A stretch of DNA of 64,000 nt, from contig JAKSDA010000061.1 of NCBI GenBank assembly GCA_022360315.1, positions 1-64,000 of the forward strand. Direction: 5' to 3'. Within the stretch, counting starts at the first letter, position 1. Each line of letters begins with the position of its first letter. Shown piece by piece: positions 50,392 to 60,516 of this stretch. The position numbers were made by a program, and so were the translations under genes. A model generated the notes under the pieces. The model saw only the letters and a program-made list of their open reading frames with translations. It was not told the DNA's origin and searched no databases. Source of the stretch: Pseudomonadota bacterium. Lineage in GTDB: Bacteria; Myxococcota_A; Polyangia; Haliangiales; Haliangiaceae.

Positions 50392-51465
50392 TCACCTCGA
50401 CTTCGACTCACCGGGACCCGTGGCGGCAGCGGCGTCTAACGGAAAGTGGCACCGCACCCGGCTCTTGCCCACGATTCTAAGTTCGGGCTCTTGCTGCCGG
50501 CACTCGTCTTGTACGGCTGGACAGCGGTCCTGGAACGCACAACCGTTGGGTAACTCGAAGGGGCTTGGCACCATCCCGGGGATTTCCCACAATCTGCGGC
50601 GAGTGGGCACCTCGGATCGATCGTTCGCCTCGGCCCCCCGGTCGCCCGGCTCGGCTGCAGGATCGTGTTCGCCGTAGCTCGGCACCGAACGCAAAAGCCC
50701 GGCGGTATAATGATTCCGCGGGGCTTCAAACAGGTCGATGGTCGCCGCCCGCTCGACCACCCGCCCGGCATACATGACCACGACTTCGTCGGCGGTCTCG
50801 GCTACCACGCCCAGATCGTGGGTGATGAGCATGATGCTCATTCCGAGATCACCCTGCAGTGTGCGCAAGAGATCGAGAATTTGGGCCTGGATGGTCACGT
50901 CCAGGGCGGTTGTGGGCTCGTCGGCGATCAGTAAATCCGGCCGGCAAGCCAGAGCCATGGCGATCATTACCCGCTGGCGCATACCGCCCGACATCTGATG
51001 GGGATAATCGCGGACCCGCTCGGCTGGCGACGGAATGCCGACCAGGCGAAACATCTCGACAGCCACTTCGAGTGCTTTCTTGCGCGACTTCTTCTGGTGC
51101 AGTCGCACCGCCTCGGCCACCTGCTCGCCCACGGTGAAAACCGGATTGAGCGAAGTCATGGGCTCCTGAAAGATCATCGAGATACGATTGCCGCGGATCG
51201 CCCTCATCTCTTGCTCTGAAAGGGTGAGCAGGTCGGTGCCACCGTAGCGGATCGTTCCCCCAGCGATGCGGCCCGGGGGTTCGGGGATCAGGCGCATGAT
51301 GCTGAGCGCGGTGACCGACTTGCCACAGCCCGACTCGCCCACCACGCCCAGTGTTTTGCCGTGCGCGATTTCGAATCCAACCCGATCGACCGCGCGGATG
51401 ACCCCGTGCTCAGTGCGAAATTCGGTGACGAGATCGTCGATCTCCAGCAGGCTGGCCTGGCCCAT
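50392..51465 (-). CDS. Oligopeptide ABC transporter ATP-binding protein, OppD/DppD type
   Basis: 357 residues from the ATG at 51465. Walker [16 protein letters not shown]-loop [14 protein letters not shown], signature [15 protein letters not shown] and Walker [15 protein letters not shown] are present. The C-terminal [14 protein letters not shown] cluster is the Opp/Dpp-type Cys motif. A linker rich in Asp/Glu/Arg ([17 protein letters not shown]) separates the core from it. It forms the heterodimeric motor with the next gene. The frame is open to 51702, but that N-terminal extension would overlap the lipoprotein gene and is not conserved in OppD. Confidence 0.9.
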   Translation of the reverse strand: MGQASLLEIDDLVTEFRTEHGVIRAVDRVGFEIAHGKTLGVVGESGCGKSVTALSIMRLIPEPPGRIAGGTIRYGGTDLLTLSEQEMRAIRGNRISMIFQEPMTSLNPVFTVGEQVAEAVRLHQKKSRKKALEVAVEMFRLVGIPSPAERVRDYPHQMSGGMRQRVMIAMALACRPDLLIADEPTTALDVTIQAQILDLLRTLQGDLGMSIMLITHDLGVVAETADEVVVMYAGRVVERAATIDLFEAPRNHYTAGLLRSVPSYGEHDPAAEPGDRGAEANDRSEVPTRRRLWEIPGMVPSPFELPNGCAFQDRCPAVQDECRQQEPELRIVGKSRVRCHFPLDAAAATGPGESKSR

Positions 51466-51652
51466 CGAGTGAATCACAGTATCACAGCCGTGCCCCTGCT
51501 GCCCGAGTGCGGCCGACCAAATCTCAAGAGTATTCGCCCCCTTCGCGCCTGGCCAGCCGAGCTCCTCGAAGCCGGACCGGCAGGTTGTTTTTGGACGGAC
51601 CCGACCGGGAGAAAGTAACTGAAGTCGAGGGGCGAGATCGGTGAGGAAGACG

Positions 51653-52492
51653 CTAGCAGGACGGAAGGCCGGCAGGGATGACCATGTCGAATTTGGCGTC
51701 ATCCAGGTTCAAATTGAGGACGTGCTCGCGCCAGCGGACCAAGAGGTCTGATTTTTCCCCGGGCTGCCTGAATTGAGTTTTTTTGGGAACCCGAAATAAT
51801 GCGCCGTCCTCGCCACGAACTGTGTAGAAATCCTTGTTTCTCAGGTTCCACAGCTCTTGACCCCGAGCATCGCGAACCACGCTCGATACCACCTCCCAGC
51901 GACACGTCGAGGCTTCTTTTTCGCCTTCACAGTGGCGTCCGTTCAGAGCGATGGTCTGACTCATGCCGGTCCCCCGTTCAGTCAGTGTAATGACCTCATG
52001 GCCATTCTCGTCGTCCCAGGCTAGTGCACCCCGATCATTGGCGATGACCGGAATCGTCCCCATGGCCAGGAGCAAGAAATCGTCGGGCTCGAGACTGACC
52101 CGCAACAGCCGAGCGATCGAGTCGCGCGAGCACGGCCCGGTGAGCTGACAGTCATTATTGTAATCAATATACTTGAAACCAGCTCCATTACAGGCCAGAT
52201 CGGCAGCCACGCTGTCACCGGTAGGGTTCAGAGCGTTGATGCGGACATATGCTCCCACTCGCCCCATGAGCAGTACTGTACCCTTGACCCGGTTGTCACC
52301 AACCCAGTAGTCCATCTTGCTGTCGATCTTGAAGGACCGCGCACTATCGCGAACCGCAGCCAGATCGGCCAGTATTCGCTGCACCGTGGGAACGGGATAC
52401 GGGCGTGCGATGCGTCCGCTGTAACGGCAACCGACATCCGCACAACAGATGACGAAGACGACAGCAAAAACGACTCTCGAGGGAGATTTCAT
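51653..52492 (-). CDS. Outer-membrane lipoprotein-like protein (LolB/DUF4292-like)
   Basis: 279 residues. The signal segment [16 protein letters not shown] ends in a lipobox-like Cys. The body has strands and loops such as [26 protein letters not shown], followed by a Cys-containing [13 protein letters not shown] and [16 protein letters not shown]; a last Cys ends the protein. The fold pattern is like LolA/LolB/DUF4292, half-barrels that bind lipoproteins. That is inferred from strand order and the gain-of-strand wording [18 protein letters not shown]. It precedes the two Opp ATPase genes by about 190 bp on the same strand. Confidence 0.65.
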   Translation of the reverse strand: MKSPSRVVFAVVFVICCADVGCRYSGRIARPYPVPTVQRILADLAAVRDSARSFKIDSKMDYWVGDNRVKGTVLLMGRVGAYVRINALNPTGDSVAADLACNGAGFKYIDYNNDCQLTGPCSRDSIARLLRVSLEPDDFLLLAMGTIPVIANDRGALAWDDENGHEVITLTERGTGMSQTIALNGRHCEGEKEASTCRWEVVSSVVRDARGQELWNLRNKDFYTVRGEDGALFRVPKKTQFRQPGEKSDLLVRWREHVLNLNLDDAKFDMVIPAGLPSC

Positions 52493-53003
52493 GGCGATGT
52501 TTTATCCCGCTCTGGCTCCGCCCGCCACTCGATCCCAGCGTTTGTCATCGTCGGATCCGATCGGCTCAGAATATCGAAATGCTCTGTTCGCAGTATCTCA
52601 TTGAATCAGCGAAAAATGTACCGCTATCCATGTCGCTGCCATCGGCAAACGATATAGCAGTAATTTAAAAAAATCGGAATAGACGGGCCTGAACAGGCAG
52701 TTCGCCCCGACAACGCCGCCTGTCACTCGCATCGAGGGGCAACCGAACTGATCGGCAACTGGACCCAGCGCGTCGCCACTGATGAAAACTCATGCTCGCT
52801 CACTGCACTCTCATCACGGTCAGGTGCAGTTCTTGCTGTGACGGTCAGGTGCGGTTCTTGCTGTGCAGGTGCGGTGATCGACTCGGCATAGGATGCGCCG
52901 ACAATCGTGTGCCAGGGTCCCTGCAGTCTGTAACCTGCTGTAATCAAAAAAATCCTGTGGGAGGCAGATGCGAACGGAGCGGATGGTGTGGCGAATAATG
53001 CGG
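52493..53003. other. Intergenic region with 25-bp tandem repeat
   Basis: 511 bp, no gene recognised. It holds the direct repeat at 52816-52875 and an AT-rich stretch at about 52660-52680. A short minus-strand frame at 52723-52947 spans the repeat and is not convincing. Confidence 0.4.
52816..52875. repeat. 25-bp tandem direct repeat, 2.4 copies
   Basis: ACGGTCAGGTGC(A/G)GTTCTTGCTGTG occurs at 52816-52840 and 52841-52865 with one difference, then a third partial unit CAGGTGCGGT to 52875. It is intergenic, downstream of queF on the opposite side of its stop. Confidence 0.85.
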
Positions 53004-53375
53004 CTAGTGGTGTTGGTACCCTGAAGCCGGATATCGGGCGACCACTTCGGTGGTGATGCCGCCGCGAACCTTGAATGTGCCTGCCACGGTCATTTGATTC
53101 GGCCTGATAGCCTTCACCAGATCGTCGAGGATCTGATTGATCACGGCTTCGTGAAAGGCACCCTCGTTACGGAAGCTCCACAGGTACAGCTTCAGCGACT
53201 TCAACTCGACACACAATTCGTCCGGCACATAGTCGATGCGAATTGTCGCGAAGTCGGGCTGACCGGTCAGTGGGCAAAGGCAGGTAAACTCCGGACAGTC
53301 AAAACGGATCTCGTAGTGACGGCCGGGACGGGGGTTGCGGAAGGTCTCGAGGTTTTTGGTCGGCTTCGTACTCAT
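53004..53375 (-). CDS. queF: NADPH-dependent 7-cyano-7-deazaguanine reductase (type I QueF)
   Basis: 123 residues from the ATG at 53375. The catalytic loop is [15 protein letters not shown] (Cys34, with the Asp of PDF as partner) and the NADPH/substrate block is [20 protein letters not shown]. This is the short unimodular form that assembles as a decamer. It reduces preQ0 to preQ1 in queuosine tRNA modification. The frame is open to 53477, but homologues begin close to the chosen ATG. No queC/D/E genes lie nearby, so the rest of the pathway must be elsewhere. Confidence 0.96.
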   Translation of the reverse strand: MSTKPTKNLETFRNPRPGRHYEIRFDCPEFTCLCPLTGQPDFATIRIDYVPDELCVELKSLKLYLWSFRNEGAFHEAVINQILDDLVKAIRPNQMTVAGTFKVRGGITTEVVARYPASGYQHH

Positions 53376-54038
53376 GGACAGCGGGCCATCGTACACCGGC
53401 AGGGGCCTCGATACTCGCGGTATCAATCGGCCGGACGTCTCGGCAGGCAACGCGAAGCCGAGTTCTTGCCGAGCCAAGCGGGCGGCCGACTATTCGATCG
53501 ATACCGCTCCCCTCCAAGAATGCCAGCCGGGGCACTTCTGGACCGGTTGATGGCCAACGCCTGCCATCCGGGAATTCGACAGCATGTTGTGCTGGCGTCC
53601 AGGACTTTTGCAGAATAAACTCGATCTGTAGCGCACTGCTATCAGGATTTCCGCACGATTATCCGATCAGGGAGCGTGGAGGTTATCCTGGAAATCGGAT
53701 CAAATGGGTCCACTATGAAAATCCAACCCACGGGTTCCGCTGCCGTTTTGACGAAACGTGAAAGAGCGGGCCGTCAACAGTTGGATGCTGGCGCCTGGCC
53801 AGGGAGGAAAATGCCATATGAAGCAATGCAATTCGAAACCCTTCTGCTCAGAGGATAGGATCCTCTAACACCCACAATCAAAGAACTGCAGAAATGGGGC
53901 TCATCCGGGCCCCATTTCTCTTTTCGGCCTCCGCCAAAGGGCCTGCTCTAAACGTCGGACCGAACCATGAAGCATGCCCCGACAAGGCATACTCGCGACC
54001 CCGAGCAGCTCGTTGGATATAAGAGCGAATAATCCGGA
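53376..54038. other. Intergenic region with a strong terminator-like hairpin
   Basis: 663 bp. The only feature of note is the hairpin at 53891-53920. A plus-strand frame, 53676-53858 (60 codons, MEVILEIGSNGS...), would end just before it but matches nothing known. A small RNA or short peptide gene ending at the hairpin is possible. Confidence 0.4.
53891..53926 (+). terminator. Rho-independent terminator
   Basis: AGAAATGGGGC (53891-53901) and GCCCCATTTCT (53910-53920) pair perfectly over 11 bp around an 8-nt loop, followed by CTTTTC on the plus strand. The T-run is on the plus strand only. No recognised plus-strand gene ends here, so it points to an unannotated short transcript. Confidence 0.65.
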
Positions 54039-54311
54039 CTAGAACGTAAAGATCTGGTCGGCGGTCAACTTGGCAGGAGGCGACTTTTCGATCTCTTCTC
54101 GCACAGTCTCAGTCTCGGGCTGATGCTCGACTGAGGTCTGAATGGCGGCTTCCACCTGCGGTGACGGAACACTCTGACGCCCCAAAAAATCCCCCACACG
54201 AGTCTCCACGAACTGACTCATCGAAATGCCGTGAGTCTCGCAGTAAGCCTTTAGTCTTTCGTATGTTGTACGGCTTACACTGATGCTACGCCGAGTCTGT
54301 TTCTTCGCCAT
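54039..54311 (-). CDS. Small ribbon-helix-helix-like DNA-binding protein
   Basis: 90 residues from the ATG at 54311. The N-terminal KKQTRRSISVSRTTYERLKAYCETHGISMSQFVE has the basic strand followed by two helices of the ribbon-helix-helix (CopG/Arc-like) fold. The C-terminal half is acidic and flexible, with no toxin partner next to it. It may be a free-standing regulator or an orphan antitoxin-like protein. TATCAA lies 6 nt before the ATG, which is chosen for that reason and because the basic strand begins directly after it. Confidence 0.6.
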   Translation of the reverse strand: MAKKQTRRSISVSRTTYERLKAYCETHGISMSQFVETRVGDFLGRQSVPSPQVEAAIQTSVEHQPETETVREEIEKSPPAKLTADQIFTF

Positions 54312-54670
54312 GAGGCATTGATACGCCATAGCTTGGGGGCCGTCAAGAGTCACCTACTATGGATGGTACGCAAGGCTCGGGAGGCACGAAACGTACCGAG
54401 TGGATATTGCGGTGCCTTGCTTAGCATTCCGGTTCTGGATCCGGAAACGGTACTACATCCGGATTGCAGTGCTCGCATGCCGCGATTCCAACACTGGCAC
54501 TGCGTTGCCGCACTGCGGCGAGAGCGAGGGGCATTTCACACGTGGCCCGAACTGCCCAAGTCGATCAGTCGGTGGCTCTCGGTCGGGAGCGTGCGGCTCC
54601 GGTCGTTTGCCAGATCTTCCGCGGCAGCAGCAAGCTCGCGATGGTGCTGTCTGTGATGAATAATCCATCG
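54312..54670. other. Intergenic region, no gene seen
   Basis: 359 bp between the small DNA-binding protein gene and the end of hemF. The stretch at about 54611-54663 resembles 57128-57178 (about 85% over roughly 50 bp). Plus-strand frames here overlap hemF antisense and are rejected. Confidence 0.35.
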
Positions 54671-55579
54671 CTAGTTGTCTTCAATGCCGAGCCAGTCGAC
54701 TGGTTTCAGCTCGGCGAGAAGGTGTGCCTCTCGCGAGCCCGGATCGATGTGGACGTCATACTCCCAGCGTACGAGGGGAGGCAAGCTCATCAATATGGAT
54801 TCGATGCGTCCTTTGGTCTTGAGCCCGAATACTGTGCCCCGGTCGTAGATGAGGTTGAATTCGACGTAGCGGCCCCGTCGGATCAACTGCCAGCGCCGTT
54901 CTCTGTCGCCGTACTCCTCGTCCCGGCGTCTTTCGACAATCGGCATGTACGCGGGCAAAAACGCCCGTCCAGCGCTCTTGACGAATTCGAACGTGCGCTC
55001 CAATGCGCTGTCGTCGTCACCTTTGAGATAATCGAAGAAAATGCCGCCCAGGCCCCGAGTCTCGCCGCGGTGTGATAGATAGAAGTATTCGTCGCACCAT
55101 TTCTTGAAGCGCAGGTAATCTCCTACGGGAGCATGCCGGTCGCATACTTCTTTGAGGATGCGGTGGAAGTGGACAGCGTCTTCGCGAAAAAAATAGTACG
55201 GCGTGAGATCCATGCCACCGCCGAACCAGCGACTATCACCTTTTTCAAGGTAGCGAAAGTTGGCGTGTGTCGTCGGTACCATGGGCGAAAGCGGATGGAG
55301 CACCAGCGACACTCCGGTCGCGCGAAAGTCACGGCCCATGCCCGGAATCTGGTCAGCAAAGCTCTCTGGTAGTTCACCTTCGACCTGCGACCAATTGACA
55401 CCGGCTTTCTCGAACACCGCTCCTTCGGCCAGCACCTTGGAATGTCCGCCGCCGCCACTTTCGAGCGCCCAATCGTCGGACGAAAACGTGGCACTACCGT
55501 CCGCCGCTTCGAGAGCAGCACAAATTTCGGACTGCAACTCGCGGAAGTATATTGCACTGCGATCGAATAGACTGTCCAC
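54671..55579 (-). CDS. hemF: Aerobic (oxygen-dependent) coproporphyrinogen III oxidase
   Basis: 302 residues from a GTG at 55579 with a GAGGGGG Shine-Dalgarno site. Family blocks are intact: GVSLVLHPLSPMVPTTHANFRY, WFGGGMDLTPYYFFREDAVHFH and RRGRYVEFNLIYDRGTVFGLKT. The His and Asp/Arg residues of the active site are in these blocks. It decarboxylates two propionates of coproporphyrinogen III with O2 to form protoporphyrinogen IX. It stands alone, with no other hem gene near, which is common in this phylum. Cytosolic homodimer. Confidence 0.97.
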   Translation of the reverse strand: MDSLFDRSAIYFRELQSEICAALEAADGSATFSSDDWALESGGGGHSKVLAEGAVFEKAGVNWSQVEGELPESFADQIPGMGRDFRATGVSLVLHPLSPMVPTTHANFRYLEKGDSRWFGGGMDLTPYYFFREDAVHFHRILKEVCDRHAPVGDYLRFKKWCDEYFYLSHRGETRGLGGIFFDYLKGDDDSALERTFEFVKSAGRAFLPAYMPIVERRRDEEYGDRERRWQLIRRGRYVEFNLIYDRGTVFGLKTKGRIESILMSLPPLVRWEYDVHIDPGSREAHLLAELKPVDWLGIEDN

Positions 55580-56165
55580 GTTACCCCCTCAGAGCGTCAG
55601 CATACCATCTTTGGGTGAGCCATGTCGGGACTCGGAGAAGAAGTTCAGGCAGTACACAAGCTGTATGAGCCAAAGACTCCACCAAAAACCTGGCCGGAAT
55701 ATACCCAAAACCTTGCTGATGACCACTCGTTATCAGGTGCGTTGTTCGAACCCCTGGAACCGAACCGACGAATACTTCGACAGCTCCGAGTCTTACCCAT
55801 TCTACACACGGTCACATTGGAAAGATGCAACATGAACGCGCCCGGCCCGACCGCTTGGCGCTCGGGCTATCTTCAGAGGAATCCCGGCCGGCTCGGCCGT
55901 TGGCCTCGCAATAGAAACGCCTTGGTAGATCCACAACTAATGCGTTTTTGCTCAATGCGTTTCTGTTTAGTGAGACGCGACCTGCGCGAGCCATTGAAGT
56001 CAATTCAACCCAATTGGTTGGTTACGAACGGATGGCGTGGCAAATAGCGCGGGTGCCGGTGGGTCATACGCGGGCTTTCGCACTGACCTCGATCGCGTAG
56101 TTTGTTGGCGACGTATCCCCGAAAACAGCCGTCGGCGATCCACCTTGGTCGCTGCAGAGGACCGA
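55580..56165. other. Intergenic region containing hairpin repeat copy 2
   Basis: 586 bp upstream of hemF. A plus-strand frame (55622-56047) spans the repeat and is probably chance. Apart from the repeat I see no gene; the hemF promoter should lie near 55600. Confidence 0.45.
55886..55970 (+). repeat. Hairpin repeat element, copy 2
   Basis: Starts GGCCGGCTCGGCCGTTGGCC (identical to copy 1) and ends GCGTTTCTGTTTAG. AGAAACGC (55913-55920) and GCGTTTCT (55957-55964) are the hairpin arms. The inner word TCCACAACTAATGCGTTT matches copy 1 with C/T changes, several of which keep pairing in the arms. About 15 bp are inserted relative to copy 1. Confidence 0.65.
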
Positions 56166-56582
<417 letters not shown>

Positions 56583-57217
56583 TGTGCTGTTTTCCTCTCC
56601 GGGCTCACGGGCTCACAGGCTCAAAGGATCGACAAGTTGCCTCTGTGACGCAGATGCCTTTCCCCGACGTTCTGGTCCTTCTTCGGATTCGAGGGCCAAC
56701 ATCCTAGCGCGGAGAAATTTGGGTACCAGTCTTGACAAGCTCTTTTTGCGTGGGAAATGCCTGACATCCTCTGCTCCCGGCCCCAAACCCTCGAAAATCA
56801 CAGCCTGACGGTGCCTTACACCTTTTACGTTTTTTCGCATTGCCAGCGCTCGAGCCCTGGTAAACAATGCTGGCCATCAGATCGGCGCAGCGTTTGGTAC
56901 GCTGTCGGTTGGATTCGCCAGTAGCAGCGGCCAGTCGAGAACCGGCCGGAGAAGATTTTCGCGAGCCCGCCAGCTCGGCGGATTGGTGCAATTGTGTCGA
57001 GAGTGTCGGTGAGGGCGATATAACTGGGGCTAACAGCTCGTTCCCCCTCAATGCGTGTGAGTTGCGAGAAGTTGACGGGGACGAGCCGAGTCGAGGCGCA
57101 GAGGCGAATCCGGACTGACGCAGCCCGGATCTTCCTCGGCAGCAGCACCTCGCGACGGTGCTATGATGGCTAATCCAGGCTAGACGAGGCCAGACGTCTA
57201 AAAGATCTGCTGCTCTT
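56583..57217. other. Intergenic region, possibly a degraded gene
   Basis: 635 bp. Minus-strand frames at 56613-56840 (starting MRKNVKGVRHRQAVIFEGLG) and 56825-57148 overlap in different frames and might be remnants of one gene, but no family was recognised. The stretch at 57128-57178 resembles 54611-54663. Confidence 0.3.
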
Positions 57218-57242
57218 TCACGTATCTGCCGCTCTTTCACGT
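57205..57242. repeat. 19-bp tandem duplication spanning a stop codon
   Basis: ATCTGC(T/C)GCTCTTTCACGT occurs at 57205-57223 and 57224-57242 with one difference. It covers the last codons and stop (57218) of the cysteine-rich protein gene and so may have altered its C-terminus. Confidence 0.8.
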
Positions 57243-57829
57243 GGGACTGTGCCAGATGATCGACCGGCCCAGCCCACATCGCGAATGCACGTGGGTTCGG
57301 GTTCCATGTCGCTATCTGTGGCGATTTGCATGGCGATTTCGTCCAGAGCCAGCTCATCTCCGTCATCATCGGACACTGATCCACTCGTAGGTGAAACAGT
57401 GAGCGTACGATCAGAACCACGCCCATCGATCAGTTCGCGCAGTGATGGCAAGTCGAGCACATCGTCTTCGCGGTCTTCCTCGCGCCGGTCGCCACGCCTG
57501 CGATCGTACTGGAAAACTCGCGTGTCCACTCGACCCGTGCGCCGATCGAGCATGCGTCCGCGCCGCTCTCTTACCAGCGCTGTGCGAATTTCAGCGATCG
57601 AGTTCGGCATCGGATCGAGCTCATGAATACGACCGGCGCAGCTGAAACAAGCCGGCCACCATCGGCCGAGAAGCTCGATGCTGCGCAGCCATTCGTGGCG
57701 CCGCTCACCGCAAATGCAGCACCGCGCGCCGATTCCCACCGGGCGCGTTTTGACCCATCGATTGTAGCATCCCCAACAGCGTCCGCGCCGCAGCTCGATG
57801 ACGTTAGCCCCGCAAATATCGCATTTCAT
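57218..57829 (-). CDS. Cysteine-rich (zinc-finger-like) protein, function unknown
   Basis: 203 residues with a good AAGGAG Shine-Dalgarno site 6 nt before the ATG at 57829. The first 70 residues hold four CxxC-type pairs: CDICGAN, CWGCYNRW, CCICGERRHEW and CFSCAGRIHEL. These could bind two zinc ions. A highly charged Arg/Asp middle (RRRGDRREEDREDD) and an acidic tail follow. It may bind nucleic acid or act as a structural adaptor. It is divergent from the metallophosphoesterase gene. No family name can be given. Confidence 0.7.
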   Translation of the reverse strand: MKCDICGANVIELRRGRCWGCYNRWVKTRPVGIGARCCICGERRHEWLRSIELLGRWWPACFSCAGRIHELDPMPNSIAEIRTALVRERRGRMLDRRTGRVDTRVFQYDRRRGDRREEDREDDVLDLPSLRELIDGRGSDRTLTVSPTSGSVSDDDGDELALDEIAMQIATDSDMEPEPTCIRDVGWAGRSSGTVPRERAADT

Positions 57830-58216
57830 GATGCGCTCCTTTTTGGTTCAAACTTGGCATCTGGTCTATACAGGACACGCAGCCGAGGCAACTTTTCGAC
57901 AAAAAAGACTCTGGCCGGCAGGCACAACCTCGGCGAATCGTCGGTTGCAGTCGCATCTGCCCGCGATGTCGGGGCCTTCGTGTTCACCAGATTGCTGCAA
58001 TGATTACAAAGCTCGGACGTTTTCTTGCTGCGAGCGCGACTCGTCCGGATCGATAATGCAGAGATCGCTACCTCTGGCCACACCATAGCGGAGTCACCCC
58101 GCGTAACAGCTGCGATCGCGCGAGCGCATGCCTGTGCTGGCGACTCGATTGATCGAATAGCCGGCCGCCCGGTCGTTCCGCTCCGTCTGAACTCCGCTTC
58201 GCATTCCCCGCCGGCA
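57830..58216. other. Divergent intergenic region
   Basis: 387 bp. It contains the promoter of the cysteine-rich protein gene. The metallophosphoesterase frame is open back to a TTG at 58025, so the right-hand half may be coding if that start is used. Confidence 0.4.
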
Positions 58217-59329
58217 ATGCCGGTCGAACGTCGCGAGCGTGCGCGCCATTTCGCGATCGGCGACCCGCAGGCACCACTCGAGAGGTTCTTCGCCATTCTG
58301 GACCGCTGGGCATTGCTCGACGATACCGGCTGGCTCCAGCCCGACGTCGCGTTGATATCCATGGGCGATTACTTCGACTGGGGAGGACGGGCCGACCGGC
58401 TGCGGGCCTCGGCAAGCGGACTCGCTCTACTGGCCTGGCTGGCCGCACATCCTCGCGACCAGGTCACGATTTTGCTCGGCAATCACGAGCTCGGACGAGT
58501 CGGCGAGCTGGCCAGTTTTGCCGATGAGAACTTCGCCGAGGCTCACGCTCTCGCGGTAGAGGCCTACCGCGGGGGCAATATCGACGTCCGGCGCGAAGCC
58601 GAAGTGCTGGACCGATTTCCAGCCCTACCCACAATAGAACTGGCAGCGCGCGATTTTTCCACATTCTCTGTTGCCCAGCGCGAGTTGGTCACCGCCCTTC
58701 TGCGTGCGGGCCGGCTGCGCGCAGCCGCGGCGCGCGGGCCCGTACTCTTCTGCCATGCCGGCGTCACCCTCGACGATATCGAGGCCCTCGGTCTCGATAT
58801 CCACCGGCCGCTACACGCTGGCGAAATCGCCGATGCGTTGAACCGAGCGCTCGACGAGCGAGTCGCTGGCTGGGCCGGCGAGGCACTCGACATTAACAAT
58901 CTCCACCGCCCTGGAGATCGCGAATATGGCGAGGGGAGAGGCATTTTTTACCACCGGCCGAGCAACCCCGCTGTCGAATACGACTCGACTCTGTTTCACG
59001 GCACCTATCGACGTCGCTACGATCCCCGGCGACTTCCGCTCGGGGTGGTCCAGGTAATCGGCCATATCAACGACCGCAAATGTCGCCAACTGCTCGGGCC
59101 ATGGGCTGACGATGAAACGGCAATCCCCGGCATGCTGCGCCATCTGACCACCGATGGAGCTTCAGTGCGCTACACCAGCAGATTGCCCGAAATCTGGCCG
59201 CCACATATCGACTCCCGCTCGGCACTGATGATCTTCACCGATGGCCAGATGAATCGCACTGCCCCCGATACATACGAGCTACTCGATATATCGGCGTGGG
59301 CTCGGGGCGACGATGCCCATGCCCGATGA
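58217..59329 (+). CDS. Calcineurin-like metallophosphoesterase
   Basis: About 370 residues from the ATG at 58217. The dinuclear-metal motifs are in order: AIGDPQAPLERF (D-x-x in place of DxH), SMGDYFDWGG (GDxxD-type), ILLGNHELGRV (GNHE) and VLFCHAGVT (H near the C-terminal half), then a final GHINDRK (GHxx). These ligate two metals in Ser/Thr phosphatase-like and Ap4A-hydrolase-like enzymes. The first motif has Gln for His, which may lower or change activity. The substrate cannot be told. The frame is open back to a TTG at 58025, which would add 64 residues; no Shine-Dalgarno site decides the start. Confidence 0.8.
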   Translation: MPVERRERARHFAIGDPQAPLERFFAILDRWALLDDTGWLQPDVALISMGDYFDWGGRADRLRASASGLALLAWLAAHPRDQVTILLGNHELGRVGELASFADENFAEAHALAVEAYRGGNIDVRREAEVLDRFPALPTIELAARDFSTFSVAQRELVTALLRAGRLRAAAARGPVLFCHAGVTLDDIEALGLDIHRPLHAGEIADALNRALDERVAGWAGEALDINNLHRPGDREYGEGRGIFYHRPSNPAVEYDSTLFHGTYRRRYDPRRLPLGVVQVIGHINDRKCRQLLGPWADDETAIPGMLRHLTTDGASVRYTSRLPEIWPPHIDSRSALMIFTDGQMNRTAPDTYELLDISAWARGDDAHAR

Positions 59330-59403
59330 ATCCCCCAAGAGGGTCGGCCCGGTGGGAGGTATGAGATCGAAATCCGTTGTACACTTTGAGGCCACAGCAC
59401 GTC

Positions 59404-60516
59404 ATGTGGGCAGACATTCAGCAACTCATTGCGCAGTTATGGGCCGATAGCCGGGTCCGAGCCGGCCTCGTGATGGCTGGAGCGATCGCGGCCGCGTATC
59501 TCATCGAGCTGGTCTTTCGCCGCAGCCTGGCGGCGATGGCAGCCAAAACCACCACCGAGCTCGACGACAAGATCGTCGCTGCGCTCAGACGGCCGATCTT
59601 CTGGACGGTGATCCTTGTCGGGCTGTGGTGGGCGATCTCTTTGCTAATGGTCACCGGGCGGTTTGTGGTCGATGGATTCATCAAGTCCATCGCGGTAATC
59701 CTGTGGACCTTGGCGGCAATGCGCGTGGGTGAGGCGATCTTCGAGTCGGTCGCGACGCGGGGTCGCGAGGATTCCATCATCCAGATCAGGACGCTGCCGA
59801 TCTTCGACATGCTCAGCAAGATCGTTCTCATCAGCGCTGCAGCGTATTTCGCCTTCTTGGCCTGGGATATCAACGTCAGCGCCTGGGTCGCTTCGGCTGG
59901 TATCGTCGGCATCGCGGTTGGCTTTGCTGCCCGCGACTCGCTGGCCAATCTATTTGCCGGTATCTTTCTGCTAGCCGACAACATCTACAAAGTCGGCGAT
60001 TTCATCGTGCTCAACAACGACCCCGCCTTGCGTGGCCGGGTCAGGCGTATCGGCATGCGGTCGACCCGCATCCTGACCCTGGACGACGTCGAGATCACGG
60101 TCCCCAATTCACTCATCGGCAACGCCACAGTGGTCAACGAGGCCGGTGGGCCGAGTGTGCGCCAACGCATTCGTGCTCAGGTATCGGTGGCCTACGGCTC
60201 GGACATCGATCGCGTCTTCCGCGTGTTAAAAACATGTGCCGACGGAATCGAGGGGATCAGCGACGAGCCAAAACCGGTCGTCCGGTTCATGGTATTCGGG
60301 GCCTCGGGGCTCGATTTCGAGGTCCTGGTGTGGATCAGCAATCCGGCGGACCGCGACGAGATCATCTCAAGGCTCAACACGTGCATATACAAGGACCTGG
60401 GCGCCGCCGACATCGAAATCCCGTACTCGAAGCACGATGTGTACATCAAGGAGATTCCGGGCACAGCGGCAGCGGGGTCGGACGACGGCGCTAACGATGC
60501 CACGCGATTGGACTGA
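59404..60516 (+). CDS. Small-conductance mechanosensitive channel (MscS family)
   Basis: 370 residues. Four or five hydrophobic helices lead into the pore helix VASAGIVGIAVGFAARDSLANLFAGIFLL, the TM3 of MscS with Gly/Ala packing and the GFAAR..LAN motif. The beta domain (KVGDFIVLNN...GRVRRIGMRSTRILTLDDVEITVPNS) and the alpha/beta C-terminal domain follow. It opens on membrane tension to release solutes under osmotic downshock. A TTG at 59377 also keeps the frame open; the ATG at 59404 is preferred. It follows the phosphoesterase by about 75 bp on the same strand. Confidence 0.93.
   Translation: MWADIQQLIAQLWADSRVRAGLVMAGAIAAAYLIELVFRRSLAAMAAKTTTELDDKIVAALRRPIFWTVILVGLWWAISLLMVTGRFVVDGFIKSIAVILWTLAAMRVGEAIFESVATRGREDSIIQIRTLPIFDMLSKIVLISAAAYFAFLAWDINVSAWVASAGIVGIAVGFAARDSLANLFAGIFLLADNIYKVGDFIVLNNDPALRGRVRRIGMRSTRILTLDDVEITVPNSLIGNATVVNEAGGPSVRQRIRAQVSVAYGSDIDRVFRVLKTCADGIEGISDEPKPVVRFMVFGASGLDFEVLVWISNPADRDEIISRLNTCIYKDLGAADIEIPYSKHDVYIKEIPGTAAAGSDDGANDATRLD

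Noticed and set aside
52816..52875. CRISPR array
   Set aside because: The repeat units are directly adjacent with no spacers, only 2.4 copies are present, and no cas genes lie nearby.
55725..55760. Possible tRNA T-arm (GTTCGAACCC)
   Set aside because: No matching acceptor, D or anticodon arms could be built around it.
55622..56047. 141-codon plus-strand frame upstream of hemF
   Set aside because: It runs through the hairpin repeat and has no domain or Shine-Dalgarno site, so it is probably a chance frame.
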